Of a DNA stretch of 64,000 nt, positions 17,604-27,431 are shown in pieces (the first letter of the stretch is position 1; each line of letters begins with the position of its first letter). Under the pieces are notes generated by a model. It was not told the origin of the DNA, searched no databases, and was given only the letters and a program-made list of their open reading frames with translations. Position numbers and translations under genes: made by a program. Source of the DNA: G963422705 sp963422705 (GTDB taxonomy: Bacteria > Poribacteria > WGA-4E > WGA-3G); the NCBI GenBank assembly GCA_963422705.1, contig OY730443.1:1364001-1428000 (forward strand), read 5' to 3'.

Positions 17604-19847
17604 ATGTTTTTTTTTCTTAGGGCTCAACATTCCACAAAGCATTGGAATCAGTGGCAAAAAATTTTATGCATTGTGATGGTACTGGGTTATAGTTATTTGC
17701 TTGCTGGCAAGTGTGTTTGGGCTGATGAAGGAACATACGATTCAAACAGAAATAGTGCCAGGAATATCGCTTTCGCATTAATAGATAAGGGGGATTACGA
17801 ACGCGCGTCGGCAAAATTAGAAGCTTTATTACGCGAGGAATTGTCCGAATCTGAAAAGCAGGAAATTCATCATGTCCTAGGTTACTGCTATGAAAAATTG
17901 CCCAATCGCGTCAAGGCAATCAAGAACTATGCTCGTGTCGCGTCGTACACGTATCCGCTGGCTGATTCCGCCATGTATCGTCTCGCTAGCCTTTATAAGG
18001 AGATGAACAATCATGCTAAGATGAAAGCGTGGTACACGCGCATCGTGAAGGATTACCCTGATAGCTTTTATCGTCCACAAGCGCAGTCGTCCCTGGTTGA
18101 GCTTTACCTGAAGCAAAAGCAGTGGAACGCAGCAAAAATGTTGTTGTCGGGACTTTATAATGACAAACGTTACGCGCGTGAAGCAGTTTACGCCCGCGGG
18201 CAGTGTGAGGAGGGCCTTGGCGCTCTGTCAACCGCTTTTGAAACCTACCGGCAGCTTCTTATAGAAAACGACACCGATAGCATTGCCGGAAGTGCGCTCG
18301 GCCGGTTCAAGCGCCTTGCACGTATTAACACAGCACTCGTCATGACACTCGATGACCGGTTAAATTGCGGGCGAGTGTTTCTCAATCGTAGAGATTGGAA
18401 AGCAGCCATTGCAGAATTTGAGCATGTTGCTTCTACCCAAAGCTTGAAATTGAGAGGCCAGGCATTGTATTTGATAGGGAAAAGTTATCAGGGCAGAAAA
18501 TGGTATAATACCGCTATTAAGAAATACAATGCTGTTGCAGCACTCGGGGACAAGAGCGACTATTTGACACGAGCGCGATATCAAACTGCCGAGTGTTATC
18601 GACTCAAAGGACATCTCAAAACCGCAACAAAACGCCTTGAAAGTTTCGTCAAAAACTACCCATGGAGCCAATTAGTGGACGATGCGCTTTATGCACTTGC
18701 ACAGCTCCAGGAAAAGCGTGGAAATGTCACAGCAGCCTTTAAAGCATATGCCCAGTTAATCGAGTACGCGCCGAATAGTGCTCATGCAGACGTTGCTACG
18801 TGGCGAATTGGATGGCAGCATTTTGACGAAAAGCGATATCAGGAAAGTTACAACATCTTTAAAAGGTTAAAAGAAAATTTTCCCGGAAACCGGTACGCAA
18901 TGGGAGCACACTTCTGGATGGCAAAAATCCGAGAACGGCAGAACAAACCCGAACTTGCTCGAGAACTCTACACACAAGTTGCCAAAGCCAACTATTGGTA
19001 TTACAGTGCCAGAGCAAAGGCGATTTTAGGTATGTCCCGTTCTGAATTAGAACCGAGAGCTATACCCGACAGGGAATTTCCGCCACAGCACCCGTTACCC
19101 AAACAAGCTGTTGCTTTGATGAAAATTCACCTTTATGAGGATGCCATTGCACAATTAACCTATCATATTGAATCAGCCGTGCCACAACCAGCCTTTGAAG
19201 TTTTTTATGCGTTAATTAACTGTTATGAACAGAAAGGCCGGTATGACAAAGCACGGGAAGTCGCGGAGCAAGCATTGAAAAAACAGACTTTGGCAAATAC
19301 GAGTACTGCGAAAAGAAAAAAGCTGCGGGAATTCCTCTATCCGCGATACTATGTGCCGCTCATAAAAAAATACGCTTCATCCTATCAGGTGGATGAACAC
19401 TTAGTATTCGCGATGATTTTGGAGGAGAGCCGCTATCGCGCTGATGCAATCAGCTGGGCAGGTGCAATTGGGTTGATGCAGATTATGCCGGCAACGGGTA
19501 AATACCTCGCCCGTCAACTCAAAATCCGCCGATTTCGCAGCGCAATGCTAAAACAGCCTGAAATCAATGTCCAGATGGGTATTAAGTACATCGCCTATCT
19601 TAATTCGCTTTTTGACAGCAACGCTATGCTCGTAACTGGTGCCTATAACGGTGGTCCTGGTAGAATGGAACGATGGATAAAATCGAAAAATATCGAAGAT
19701 CTGGATGAATTTGTGGAAAAAATTAAGATTCGAGAAACCCGTCTTCATATCAAGAAGGTTATTAACAGTTACGATAACTATGTCGAAATTTATGGGAAGC
19801 CGGAAGCCCCGGCAGCGAATTCAATAGGAAACCGCGGACACCTCTAA
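17604..19847 (+). CDS. Soluble-type lytic transglycosylase with TPR-rich N-terminus
   Basis: A 747-residue protein. An N-terminal membrane/signal segment (ILCIVMVLGYSYLLAG, about 20-36) leads into about 500 residues of TPR-like helical repeats (ALIDKGDYERASAKLEAL, HADVATWRIGWQHFDEKRYQ). The C-terminus is an SLT domain: VFAMILEESRYRADAISWAG with the catalytic Glu, GLMQIMPATG and GAYNGGPGRMERWI. It cleaves the glycan strand of peptidoglycan to 1,6-anhydro-muropeptides in the periplasm, the products that NagZ and the dipeptide epimerase elsewhere in this window would process. The layout resembles Slt70. Monocistronic; an AGGAAC precedes the start. Confidence 0.92.
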   Translation: MFFFLRAQHSTKHWNQWQKILCIVMVLGYSYLLAGKCVWADEGTYDSNRNSARNIAFALIDKGDYERASAKLEALLREELSESEKQEIHHVLGYCYEKLPNRVKAIKNYARVASYTYPLADSAMYRLASLYKEMNNHAKMKAWYTRIVKDYPDSFYRPQAQSSLVELYLKQKQWNAAKMLLSGLYNDKRYAREAVYARGQCEEGLGALSTAFETYRQLLIENDTDSIAGSALGRFKRLARINTALVMTLDDRLNCGRVFLNRRDWKAAIAEFEHVASTQSLKLRGQALYLIGKSYQGRKWYNTAIKKYNAVAALGDKSDYLTRARYQTAECYRLKGHLKTATKRLESFVKNYPWSQLVDDALYALAQLQEKRGNVTAAFKAYAQLIEYAPNSAHADVATWRIGWQHFDEKRYQESYNIFKRLKENFPGNRYAMGAHFWMAKIRERQNKPELARELYTQVAKANYWYYSARAKAILGMSRSELEPRAIPDREFPPQHPLPKQAVALMKIHLYEDAIAQLTYHIESAVPQPAFEVFYALINCYEQKGRYDKAREVAEQALKKQTLANTSTAKRKKLREFLYPRYYVPLIKKYASSYQVDEHLVFAMILEESRYRADAISWAGAIGLMQIMPATGKYLARQLKIRRFRSAMLKQPEINVQMGIKYIAYLNSLFDSNAMLVTGAYNGGPGRMERWIKSKNIEDLDEFVEKIKIRETRLHIKKVINSYDNYVEIYGKPEAPAANSIGNRGHL

Positions 19848-19915
19848 GGGCAAAGACGTTTCAGAAACCCTATTATTGGGCAGTAGCCGTGCCGGAGATA
19901 AAGGTGATGAACAGC

Positions 19916-21589
19916 CTACTCAGGCGATGGCGAATCATCTAATTCTATCAACTGCGGTTCTTCACCACGGGTGAGAATGAGGCGGCGTTGCCAAGCGGAA
20001 TCGTCTCTGTCGGGGAAGTCCGTGCGGTAGTGCGCCCCACGGCTCTCCGTCCGGATGAGCGAAGCCTCAGTGATGAGATAGGCAGTATCTAGCATATTCA
20101 AGGTTTCGCACCGGGCAATGTCTGAACTAATCACACCGAATGCTACCTGAGGACTGTCCATAGTGTGCTGGCTGCACGCCTTAGTCAATTCTTCCAATTC
20201 AGCGAGGGTTTCTTGTAACCCCTCACTATTGCGTTCAATGGCAACGTTTTTCCAAAGTGTTTCTCGAATTGCTGCCTTTGTGATTTCTCCGTTATTGCAA
20301 CCACGAATTTCTCTTATCGATGAACTTTCGTCTACATATGGTAAATGAACATCTTGTTCAGAACTTGCAAATTCCGCGGCATTTACGCCAGCCCGTGCCC
20401 CAAAAACAAGACACTCCAGCAAGGAGTTGCTTGCTAAACGGTTTGCACCGTGCACGCCCGTGCATGCGACTTCGCCACATGCATAAAGTCCTTGGACGTT
20501 TGTTTCAGCATCAAGATTCGTCCGAATCCCGCCCATCATAAAGTGGGCCGCGGGCCGCACCGGAATTAAATCTACCCGGATGTCTAGCCCATGGTGTTGT
20601 GTCGTCTCAGAGATGGTAGGAAACCGTTCCAAGATAAAATCGCCAGGTTTATGCGTAATATCCAAATAGACACACGAAAATCCCGTCAGGCGCATTTCTG
20701 CGTGAATTGCACGGCTCACCACGTCACGAGGCGCAAGTTCACCCATCTCGTGGTACTTTTCCATAAAACGTTCACCCCGGATGTTAATCAGTCGTCCCCC
20801 TTCGCCGCGTACAGCCTCCGAAATCAAAAAATTCGGTGCACCGTCCAGATAAAGCGTTGTCGGATGGAACTGGACGAATTCCATATCAATGAGTTCACAC
20901 CCCGCTCGCCATGCTGCGGCAAAACCATCCCCCGTGGCAACCTGTGGGTTTGAAGTACACGGGTATAGACGGCCGAGTCCACCTGTTGCCATGATTGTTG
21001 CTTTCGCACGAATGCATACCAACTCATTTTCAACAGCTGCTATGACACCATAACAGTTTCCATCCACTGTCAGAAAATCGATGGCGAAAGCGTTTGCTAA
21101 AACGGCAATCCGTTCTGTCATCTGAACCCGTTGGATTAATACGTCTGTGGTTTCACGTCCAGTCGCATCCCCTTTGTGCACAATCCGTTTACGGCTATGC
21201 GCCGCTTCTCGCGTAAAACGAGGAAGCGTTCCCTCCCAATCGAAATTCGCCCCCCATTCAACAAGTTCCGTCACACGAGGAATCCCCTCTGATACCATCG
21301 TCTCAACGGCGCCCAATTCACACAGTCCATCACCGGCAGCACAAGTATCTTTGACGTGCAGCGCGACGGTGTCGTCTACATTCATCGCAACGGCGATACC
21401 GCCTTGCGCATACTGTGAATTGCTCTCTTTGAGAACGGATTTTGTCATGAGCGTCACGGTAACATCACGTCCGGCAGAGGCATCCGACGCAGCCAATGCG
21501 GCGCGCAACCCTGCTGCACCACTACCGATGATTAGCACGTCGGTATCCCACGTCTTTTGTATCGAAAGTCCATTACGCTGGTTTGACAT
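19916..21589 (-). CDS. nadB: L-aspartate oxidase
   Basis: A flavoprotein of 557 residues from the ATG at 21589; a TTG at 21631 overlapping the upstream gene is an alternative. Motifs: FAD-binding VLIIGSGAAGLRAALAA, substrate-loop SQYAQGGIAVA, EGGRLINIRGERF and the C-terminal GEVACTGVHGANRLASNSLLE. These fit NadB, which oxidises L-aspartate to iminoaspartate for NAD synthesis, better than succinate dehydrogenase SdhA; VHGANRLASNSLLE is typical of NadB. It lies just downstream of a thioesterase gene on the same strand. nadA and nadC are not in the window. Confidence 0.93.
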   Translation of the reverse strand: MSNQRNGLSIQKTWDTDVLIIGSGAAGLRAALAASDASAGRDVTVTLMTKSVLKESNSQYAQGGIAVAMNVDDTVALHVKDTCAAGDGLCELGAVETMVSEGIPRVTELVEWGANFDWEGTLPRFTREAAHSRKRIVHKGDATGRETTDVLIQRVQMTERIAVLANAFAIDFLTVDGNCYGVIAAVENELVCIRAKATIMATGGLGRLYPCTSNPQVATGDGFAAAWRAGCELIDMEFVQFHPTTLYLDGAPNFLISEAVRGEGGRLINIRGERFMEKYHEMGELAPRDVVSRAIHAEMRLTGFSCVYLDITHKPGDFILERFPTISETTQHHGLDIRVDLIPVRPAAHFMMGGIRTNLDAETNVQGLYACGEVACTGVHGANRLASNSLLECLVFGARAGVNAAEFASSEQDVHLPYVDESSSIREIRGCNNGEITKAAIRETLWKNVAIERNSEGLQETLAELEELTKACSQHTMDSPQVAFGVISSDIARCETLNMLDTAYLITEASLIRTESRGAHYRTDFPDRDDSAWQRRLILTRGEEPQLIELDDSPSPE

Positions 21590-21617
21590 TTTTTGGTTTA
21601 GTATCAATGTTCGTGAA

Positions 21618-22034
21618 TCAACAAGACTCAACCGCCCCGGCTAACATTACTTTCCCATTTGCTGTCGCGACAACTGTCCCATCCAACAATGTGATACTCG
21701 CATTTGCTAGCACTAAACGGCGTGATACCTTTATACGTTCTGCTAAAACAGTTAATTTTACACCTGTAGGAGAAGGATTTCGGAAACGGACATCTAATTG
21801 AGCCGTGACAGCCGGTTTACCAAATGTTGCTATTCCAACATACGTTATGGCTTCATCCAACAAGGTACTGAGAATCCCACCGTGTAACACATCCGCCCAC
21901 CCTTGCAAATGCGAGGACGGCGTACATTCAATTCTTACCTGCTCACCATTCCTAAGGATTTCGGGTTTAACTTGCAAACCGAGCGGATTTTTCATACCGC
22001 AAACAAAGCATCTTTCATCATTCTCGATTTCCAT
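21618..22034 (-). CDS. PaaI-type hotdog-fold thioesterase
   Basis: 138 residues from the ATG at 22034, chosen because AGAAGGGGGT precedes it. The sequence has a CFVCGMKNPLGL N-terminal segment and the hotdog core WADVLHGGILSTLLDEAITY with the HGG and Asp/Glu positions used by PaaI-like acyl-CoA thioesterases. It likely hydrolyses an acyl-CoA; the natural substrate is unknown. The CxxCGxxNPxGL start is typical of one subset of these proteins. Its stop lies just before or within the start region of nadB, so the two are probably cotranscribed. Confidence 0.85.
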   Translation of the reverse strand: MEIENDERCFVCGMKNPLGLQVKPEILRNGEQVRIECTPSSHLQGWADVLHGGILSTLLDEAITYVGIATFGKPAVTAQLDVRFRNPSPTGVKLTVLAERIKVSRRLVLANASITLLDGTVVATANGKVMLAGAVESC

Positions 22035-22102
22035 TCTACCCCCTTCTTCCGGGTATGGGATACAGATAAGTCTCAATCCTAAAATTCACAGTAACCTTTG
22101 TC

Positions 22103-24772
22103 TTATTCAGTTAGTGCTGCCAGGCTGCGCGCTAATTTTGCCTGTTCGCTTAACAACCGTTCCAATTGCCCCCGTTTCTGTTCGACGACTTTCGCTGGTG
22201 CCCGATTGATGAAATTAGGATTATCCAATGTCTTCTGTGCCGCTGTGATATCCTTTACTACTTGTTGATGGCGTTTATTAAGGCGCGCCCTTTCCGATTC
22301 CAGTTCGATAACATCCTCAAGCGGAATATAAATGACGAGTTTCCCGATAACTGCCTCAGCTGAAGCCGGTGGTTTTGATACGTTCTCAGCAATCGTAATG
22401 CTTTCAACCCGCATAAAAGCGGGCAGATACTGCCCAAGATAGGTGCGTAGACGTTCACGCACCGTTGCATCTGGCGATTGAATGAGAACTGCTACCGCAG
22501 CCCCCATTGGCACATTTAACTCGCCTCGAATGCTCCGAATGTTATCAATAACAACCATGACGGTTTCCATTATCTCTTCCACTTGTAAATCTTCGGCTGC
22601 TAGTTCTGGCCAGGGTGCGACAGTGATGGAAGGAGAATCCCCAGAAGTATGGCGCATCCCGTTATGCGAAAGTTGATGCCAAATCTCCTCAGTCACGAAT
22701 GGCATAAACGGCTGAAGAAGACGCATGCCCTGCTCCAAAACTCCCGATGCAACCCACAATGCCCTGGGTTCCCCATGAGCAAGCCTCTGTTTTGCAAATT
22801 CAAGGTACCAATCACAAAATTCGTGCCACAGAAATGCATATACCGTCTGAATCGCTTCGTGGAATCTGAAATTTTCAAGCGCATCCGTTGTCGTTTTAAT
22901 AGTCCGGCTTAACCGGCTACGAATCCATGCGATTTCTAGCAAGTCTTGAGCAGTACGTTGAGGCATGTCTAGCCGTTCAGATGCAGGAATTGGGTGCTTT
23001 TCTAGGTTCATTAGCGTAAACCGCGCAGCATTCCAAATTTTGTTGGCGAACCGTTTGCCTGTTTCTATCTGAGATTCAGGCAGCGGCACATACGGGTTCG
23101 TCGTACCCGCATTGACGAGAGCAAACCGGAACGCATCTGTGCCATACGTCGTGATAGTTTCTAACGGCTCGATGCTATTCCCCTTTGATTTGCTCATTTT
23201 CTGCCCTTTTTCATCTGCAACAAGCCCATGCAGATAGACTTTTCGGAACGGTACCTCATTCATACACGCAAGCCCAAACATCAACATCCGAGCCACCCAA
23301 AAAAAGAGAATATCCCAACCGGTGACAAGTACCGAATTCGGATAAAACGTTTTCAAGGCGGCAGTTTCCTCCGGCCAGCCCATGGTAACAAATGGCCACA
23401 ACCCTGAACTGAACCAGGTATCAAGCACATCCTCATCTTGTGTGAACTGGGTTGCCCCACACTTACACTCGTGGGGGGCTTCCATCGCCGCAATCACTGC
23501 GTTACACACGGTACAATACCAAATAGGAAGCCGGTGCCCCCACCAACGCTGACGTGAGATTGGCCACGGTTCGATGTTTTCCATCCAATGATAGAAGCGA
23601 GTCGTTTCGCGTTCCGGTATGAACTTGACTTCCCCTTTTTTTACCGCCTCAATTGCTTGTTGCGCGAGAGGACGTACATTCATAAACCATTGCAACGATA
23701 TTGATGGTTCAACAATTGTATCACACCTATCATGATGTCCAACAGCATGGCGATGCGGAACGATTTTAACCAAGTAATTCGCTATTTTCAAATCTGCCAC
23801 GAGTTGTTCACGACATTCCCATCGGGACAAACCAACGTACTTTTCACCTGCATTTTCGTTCATGTGGGCATCAGGCGTAAAAATGTTCCGTTGTTCCAAA
23901 TTATGCCGTTTTCCAATTTCATAGTCGTTTGTGTCGTGTCCAGGCGTAACCTTCAACATGCCCGTCCCGAATTCTCTATCTACGTATTCATCGGTGATGA
24001 TTGGAATTTCACGATTTTGAATTGGGAGAATTGCCATTTTCCCAATCAAATGTTGATACCGTTCATCCTCCGGATGCACGGCAACGGCAGTATCACCCAA
24101 CATTGTCTCAGGACGAGTTGTCGCAATTTCAAGTTGAACATCGCTCCCTTTAACCGGGTAGCGAATATGATAGAAGTGGCCATCAATTTCCTTCGGTTCG
24201 ACTTCAAGGTTACTCACAGCTGTATTGCAGTGAGGACACCAATTCACCATATAGGTATCGCGATAGATGAGCCCTTGATTGTAGAGTTGCACAAAAGCCG
24301 TGCGGACGGCTACGGAAAATTCGGCATCTAAGGTAAAACGTTCGCGTTCCCAATCACAAGAACATCCCAATTGTTGAAGTTGTGAGATGATGTAGCTACC
24401 AGATTCTTCCTTCCACTCCCACATCCTCTGTTCAAATCCTTCTCTACCAAGAGCGGTGCGATTCGTGCCTTCTTCAACAAGTTGTCGTTCCATAACCAAT
24501 TCTGTCACAATCCCAGCGTGGTCCGTTCCAGGCATCCAGAGTGCATTATACCCTTGCATCCGGCGCCATCGGATGAGACAATCTTGTAATGTATTGTCTA
24601 GGGCATGCCCGATATGGAGGCTCCCTGTAATATTGGGTGGTGGAATCACAATCGAAAATTGGGGCTTATCTGAGATATCCGCCGCGTGGAAGTACTTATT
24701 CTGCAGCCAAAATTGGTACCATTTTCCCTCAATTGCTTGAGGCTCGTAAATTTTCGGAAGATTTGTCATCAT
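22103..24772 (-). CDS. valS: Valyl-tRNA synthetase
   Basis: An 889-residue class I synthetase. HIGH-type motif PPNITGSLHIGHALDNTL near residue 48, the editing (CP1) domain with TTRPETMLGDTAVAV, KMSKS motif GQKMSKSKGNSIEP and a C-terminal coiled coil (ESERARLNKRHQQVVKDI) typical of ValRS. Two Cys pairs around WYCTVCNAVI and HECKCG form a zinc knuckle in the insertion. It charges tRNA-Val in the cytoplasm. The start is MM at 24772/24769 without a strong Shine-Dalgarno. No T-box or other leader was recognised upstream. Full length. Confidence 0.97.
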   Translation of the reverse strand: MMTNLPKIYEPQAIEGKWYQFWLQNKYFHAADISDKPQFSIVIPPPNITGSLHIGHALDNTLQDCLIRWRRMQGYNALWMPGTDHAGIVTELVMERQLVEEGTNRTALGREGFEQRMWEWKEESGSYIISQLQQLGCSCDWERERFTLDAEFSVAVRTAFVQLYNQGLIYRDTYMVNWCPHCNTAVSNLEVEPKEIDGHFYHIRYPVKGSDVQLEIATTRPETMLGDTAVAVHPEDERYQHLIGKMAILPIQNREIPIITDEYVDREFGTGMLKVTPGHDTNDYEIGKRHNLEQRNIFTPDAHMNENAGEKYVGLSRWECREQLVADLKIANYLVKIVPHRHAVGHHDRCDTIVEPSISLQWFMNVRPLAQQAIEAVKKGEVKFIPERETTRFYHWMENIEPWPISRQRWWGHRLPIWYCTVCNAVIAAMEAPHECKCGATQFTQDEDVLDTWFSSGLWPFVTMGWPEETAALKTFYPNSVLVTGWDILFFWVARMLMFGLACMNEVPFRKVYLHGLVADEKGQKMSKSKGNSIEPLETITTYGTDAFRFALVNAGTTNPYVPLPESQIETGKRFANKIWNAARFTLMNLEKHPIPASERLDMPQRTAQDLLEIAWIRSRLSRTIKTTTDALENFRFHEAIQTVYAFLWHEFCDWYLEFAKQRLAHGEPRALWVASGVLEQGMRLLQPFMPFVTEEIWHQLSHNGMRHTSGDSPSITVAPWPELAAEDLQVEEIMETVMVVIDNIRSIRGELNVPMGAAVAVLIQSPDATVRERLRTYLGQYLPAFMRVESITIAENVSKPPASAEAVIGKLVIYIPLEDVIELESERARLNKRHQQVVKDITAAQKTLDNPNFINRAPAKVVEQKRGQLERLLSEQAKLARSLAALTE

Positions 24773-24880
24773 GTGTAATTGTTATCTGTTTTCCCGATGT
24801 GAGGAGATAACCCTTTATTTTTAAATTTAACCGACGCATAAAAGGTATCAAACTCCACGCCATGAAGTATTAGGGCGTTG

Positions 24881-25441
24881 TTAGGTAAAATGTGGTTCTA
24901 CCCAACCATACCTATGCCTATCAGTTTGATAGAGCAGATTTACCTGTTGGGTATCAGAATTTAAAAATAGAATTAGCGATTCTTCCGAGGTATGTAGTTC
25001 TGTCAACGCCTCGGCAACAGTCATTGGCTTTGATGCAAACCTATCGGGCACAGAAACGATGCTCGGGGTATCAAGCGTGCTATCCTCGGGTTCTGTATTT
25101 ACCTCTTCCGGGTTCAACTGTGCCACGACTTCGCGGTGTGGTAGCCCACGATGTTGCCGTTCTTTGACACGCTCCTTATAGCGACGAATCTGGCTCGTAA
25201 TCTTGTCTATTACACCGTCTAACGCGGAGAAAATTTCATGGGTATGGCTTTCGGCATGAAAAGCCACACGCCGCGCCGTCACTATCATCTCCGCCTCAAA
25301 TCTATGCTTCTCTGATTTGAGGACAACGTAAAGTTCCTCTATCTCTCCGAATCGTGATTCAATTTTACTTGCACGTTTGAGGATGTAATTCTTGATATCA
25401 TCCGTGATTTTTAACTGGCGTCCGCTAATATTAATTTTCAT
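24881..25441 (-). CDS. hpf: Ribosome hibernation promoting factor, long form
   Basis: 186 residues. The N-terminal half is the HPF/RaiA fold (INISGRQLKITDDIKNYI, FEAEMIVTARRVAFHAESHT, SALDGVIDKITSQIRRYKER). After a linker (about 110-130) a C-terminal dimerisation domain follows: FASKPMTVAEALTELHTSEE then LIFLNSDTQQVNLLYQTDR. The long form dimerises 70S ribosomes into 100S in slow growth. It lies just downstream of rpoN, the classical rpoN-hpf neighbourhood, with a 136-base gap and its own AAGGAT Shine-Dalgarno. Confidence 0.93.
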   Translation of the reverse strand: MKINISGRQLKITDDIKNYILKRASKIESRFGEIEELYVVLKSEKHRFEAEMIVTARRVAFHAESHTHEIFSALDGVIDKITSQIRRYKERVKERQHRGLPHREVVAQLNPEEVNTEPEDSTLDTPSIVSVPDRFASKPMTVAEALTELHTSEESLILFLNSDTQQVNLLYQTDRHRYGWVEPHFT

Positions 25442-25577
25442 GAACGTTATCCTTTTTTATCGCTATGGGTGAGGCGAATTAAACATCAATCCGCAGCTCT
25501 TTACTTTCTCAGAGTTTCTCTTTCCAGCTGGTAGGCTTAAGAAGCAAATCTATTCAGCTGCCAGACTGCGATGCAAA

Positions 25578-27365
25578 CTACGTCTTAACCTTGCGCCTTT
25601 TCCGGGATGTCGGGATGCCTAATTCTTCACGATATTTCTGAACGGTCCGGCGCGCAAGCCGGATGCCCTTTGATTTTAATGAATCACTCACTCCCTGGTC
25701 ACTGAAGGGAGCGGTAGGTTCTTCCGTACCAATCAATTCCAGAATGGACTGTTTAACCTGCCGAGCTGAAATTCCATCACCGTGGATTGTCGTTAATTCA
25801 TTGCTAAAGAAAAATCGGAACGGATATATCCCATACGGGGTTTGAATATATTTGTTGCTTGTCACTCGACTTACCGTTGACTCGTGGACACCTACCTGCT
25901 CAGCAATTTTCTTGAGTGTTAACGGTCCAATCCCGCTTTCACCTTCTGTTAAGAACTTTGATTGTATCTTAAAAATCGCTTCGGTAACCCGTACAATTGT
26001 CCTATCGCGTTGTGCTATACTGCTAATTAAGTCAGAGGCCTTCCGGTACCGTTTTTCAATCCAGGCTTTTGATTCCGCATCAACCGAGGCCCCAGAGTTC
26101 CGCATGAGATTGACGTAGTAGGAATTCATTTTCACCCGCGGCATGTCCCGGTTTGATATAATCACATGAAAGCGCTCGGAACCAGTGGAAGGGGCCAAAT
26201 CAACCTGCCGAACCTCAACGTCGGGAATAATAGGCGCAGCATAATCCATAGCCCCTGTTGCGCCGACATGCCTAGCTGTCCCCAGGTTCGGGTAGACGAA
26301 ACCTCTGCCTGGATATGGAGACAGTGTGCTAATCCAGGCCATCGCGTCCTTAATTTCCCCGATATCTACCTTCAATACGTCCGCTATATCTGCGAACCGC
26401 TGATGAAGTAACTCAGTAAAATGGTTTTGAATGATGACTTCCGCAAGTGGATGTGGCTGCCCCACCCCGTCCGATGCAGCGTGATTGCGAACCTGAATTA
26501 AAAGTGCCTCCGGTACATCTCTATAAGCAATGCCTAAAGGTTCAAAAGTATCCTGAATTTTACGAAGTACCTTTTCAACCTTAATTGTGTCACAGCCGAC
26601 TTCCTCAGCTATATCTTCTAAAGTCAGTTGATAAAAGTCAAGAGAAGCATTTCCATTCCTGACGACGGTGTAAGTTTTATGATTCTTGCTATCAATAATT
26701 TTCCAATGATGCACAGTGGCTGCAGCATCATCCGGTGTTTTCATCTCAACGTTAACTGTTCCGGACAAGTGTATATCACTGTCGCCTGTTAAGTTGTGCA
26801 GGTTCTTCTCAATAACGGTGCGCAACTCTGCTGATAATTTTCTTTTATCAAATTCTATCTCAAATTTCCGAGGAATTTCAAACAACTTGAGGAGAAGTTG
26901 TCCATCCTCATTTAAATTACCGAGAATGACTTCACCAATAGCGCGCTCGGTTTCGTTGAACGGTGCAACCTGTAATTGCTCTGCTAGATAATCGTGTAGT
27001 GATAAAGCTTCTGCAACATCTATCGCCGGTTCATCTTTTTCTTTATATTGAGTATTTGCCCATTCACTGGGTGAAACCCTGTCCCCTAACACAGTTTCCC
27101 ATTCAATATCAACAGATGAATCTTCCGTGTCTACATCTACCGTAGGCTCATTGTACTCAGAGGTTAAATCAAACTCTTCACCAAGCAATTCCGTCTCATA
27201 TCCGTCCTCAATTTCCAAAAGTGGGTTATCTTCTAATTCTTGCTCAATAACTTGCTTGAGTTCCACCTTCGTCATAGCCAGGACCTCAATTGCTTGTTGC
27301 AACTGGGGTGTCATCACAACTTTATGTTTTAAATGGGTTGTGTGGTGTATCTCTGGTCTGAGCAT
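25578..27365 (-). CDS. rpoN: RNA polymerase sigma-54 factor with an extra internal segment
   Basis: 595 residues; most RpoN proteins are about 430-500. Region I is present (MTPQLQQAIEVLAMTKVEL), then an acidic region II, the core-binding domain, the helix-turn-helix (LKKIAEQVGVHESTVSRVT) and the RpoN box ARRTVQKYREELGIP near the C-terminus. The extra length lies at about residues 157-244, between LNEDGQL and LTLEDIAEEVG. In ordinary RpoN these two pieces are nearly adjacent. It directs RNA polymerase to -24/-12 promoters with enhancer-binding activators. It follows lptB in the usual lptA-lptB-rpoN-hpf order. AAAGGGG precedes the ATG. Confidence 0.95.
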   Translation of the reverse strand: MLRPEIHHTTHLKHKVVMTPQLQQAIEVLAMTKVELKQVIEQELEDNPLLEIEDGYETELLGEEFDLTSEYNEPTVDVDTEDSSVDIEWETVLGDRVSPSEWANTQYKEKDEPAIDVAEALSLHDYLAEQLQVAPFNETERAIGEVILGNLNEDGQLLLKLFEIPRKFEIEFDKRKLSAELRTVIEKNLHNLTGDSDIHLSGTVNVEMKTPDDAAATVHHWKIIDSKNHKTYTVVRNGNASLDFYQLTLEDIAEEVGCDTIKVEKVLRKIQDTFEPLGIAYRDVPEALLIQVRNHAASDGVGQPHPLAEVIIQNHFTELLHQRFADIADVLKVDIGEIKDAMAWISTLSPYPGRGFVYPNLGTARHVGATGAMDYAAPIIPDVEVRQVDLAPSTGSERFHVIISNRDMPRVKMNSYYVNLMRNSGASVDAESKAWIEKRYRKASDLISSIAQRDRTIVRVTEAIFKIQSKFLTEGESGIGPLTLKKIAEQVGVHESTVSRVTSNKYIQTPYGIYPFRFFFSNELTTIHGDGISARQVKQSILELIGTEEPTAPFSDQGVSDSLKSKGIRLARRTVQKYREELGIPTSRKRRKVKT

Positions 27366-27431
27366 TTTATATCCCCTTTCATCAAGGAGGTATGACGCAA
27401 TTCCGAATGAAGTCCCGCGGTTAGGAGCGAT

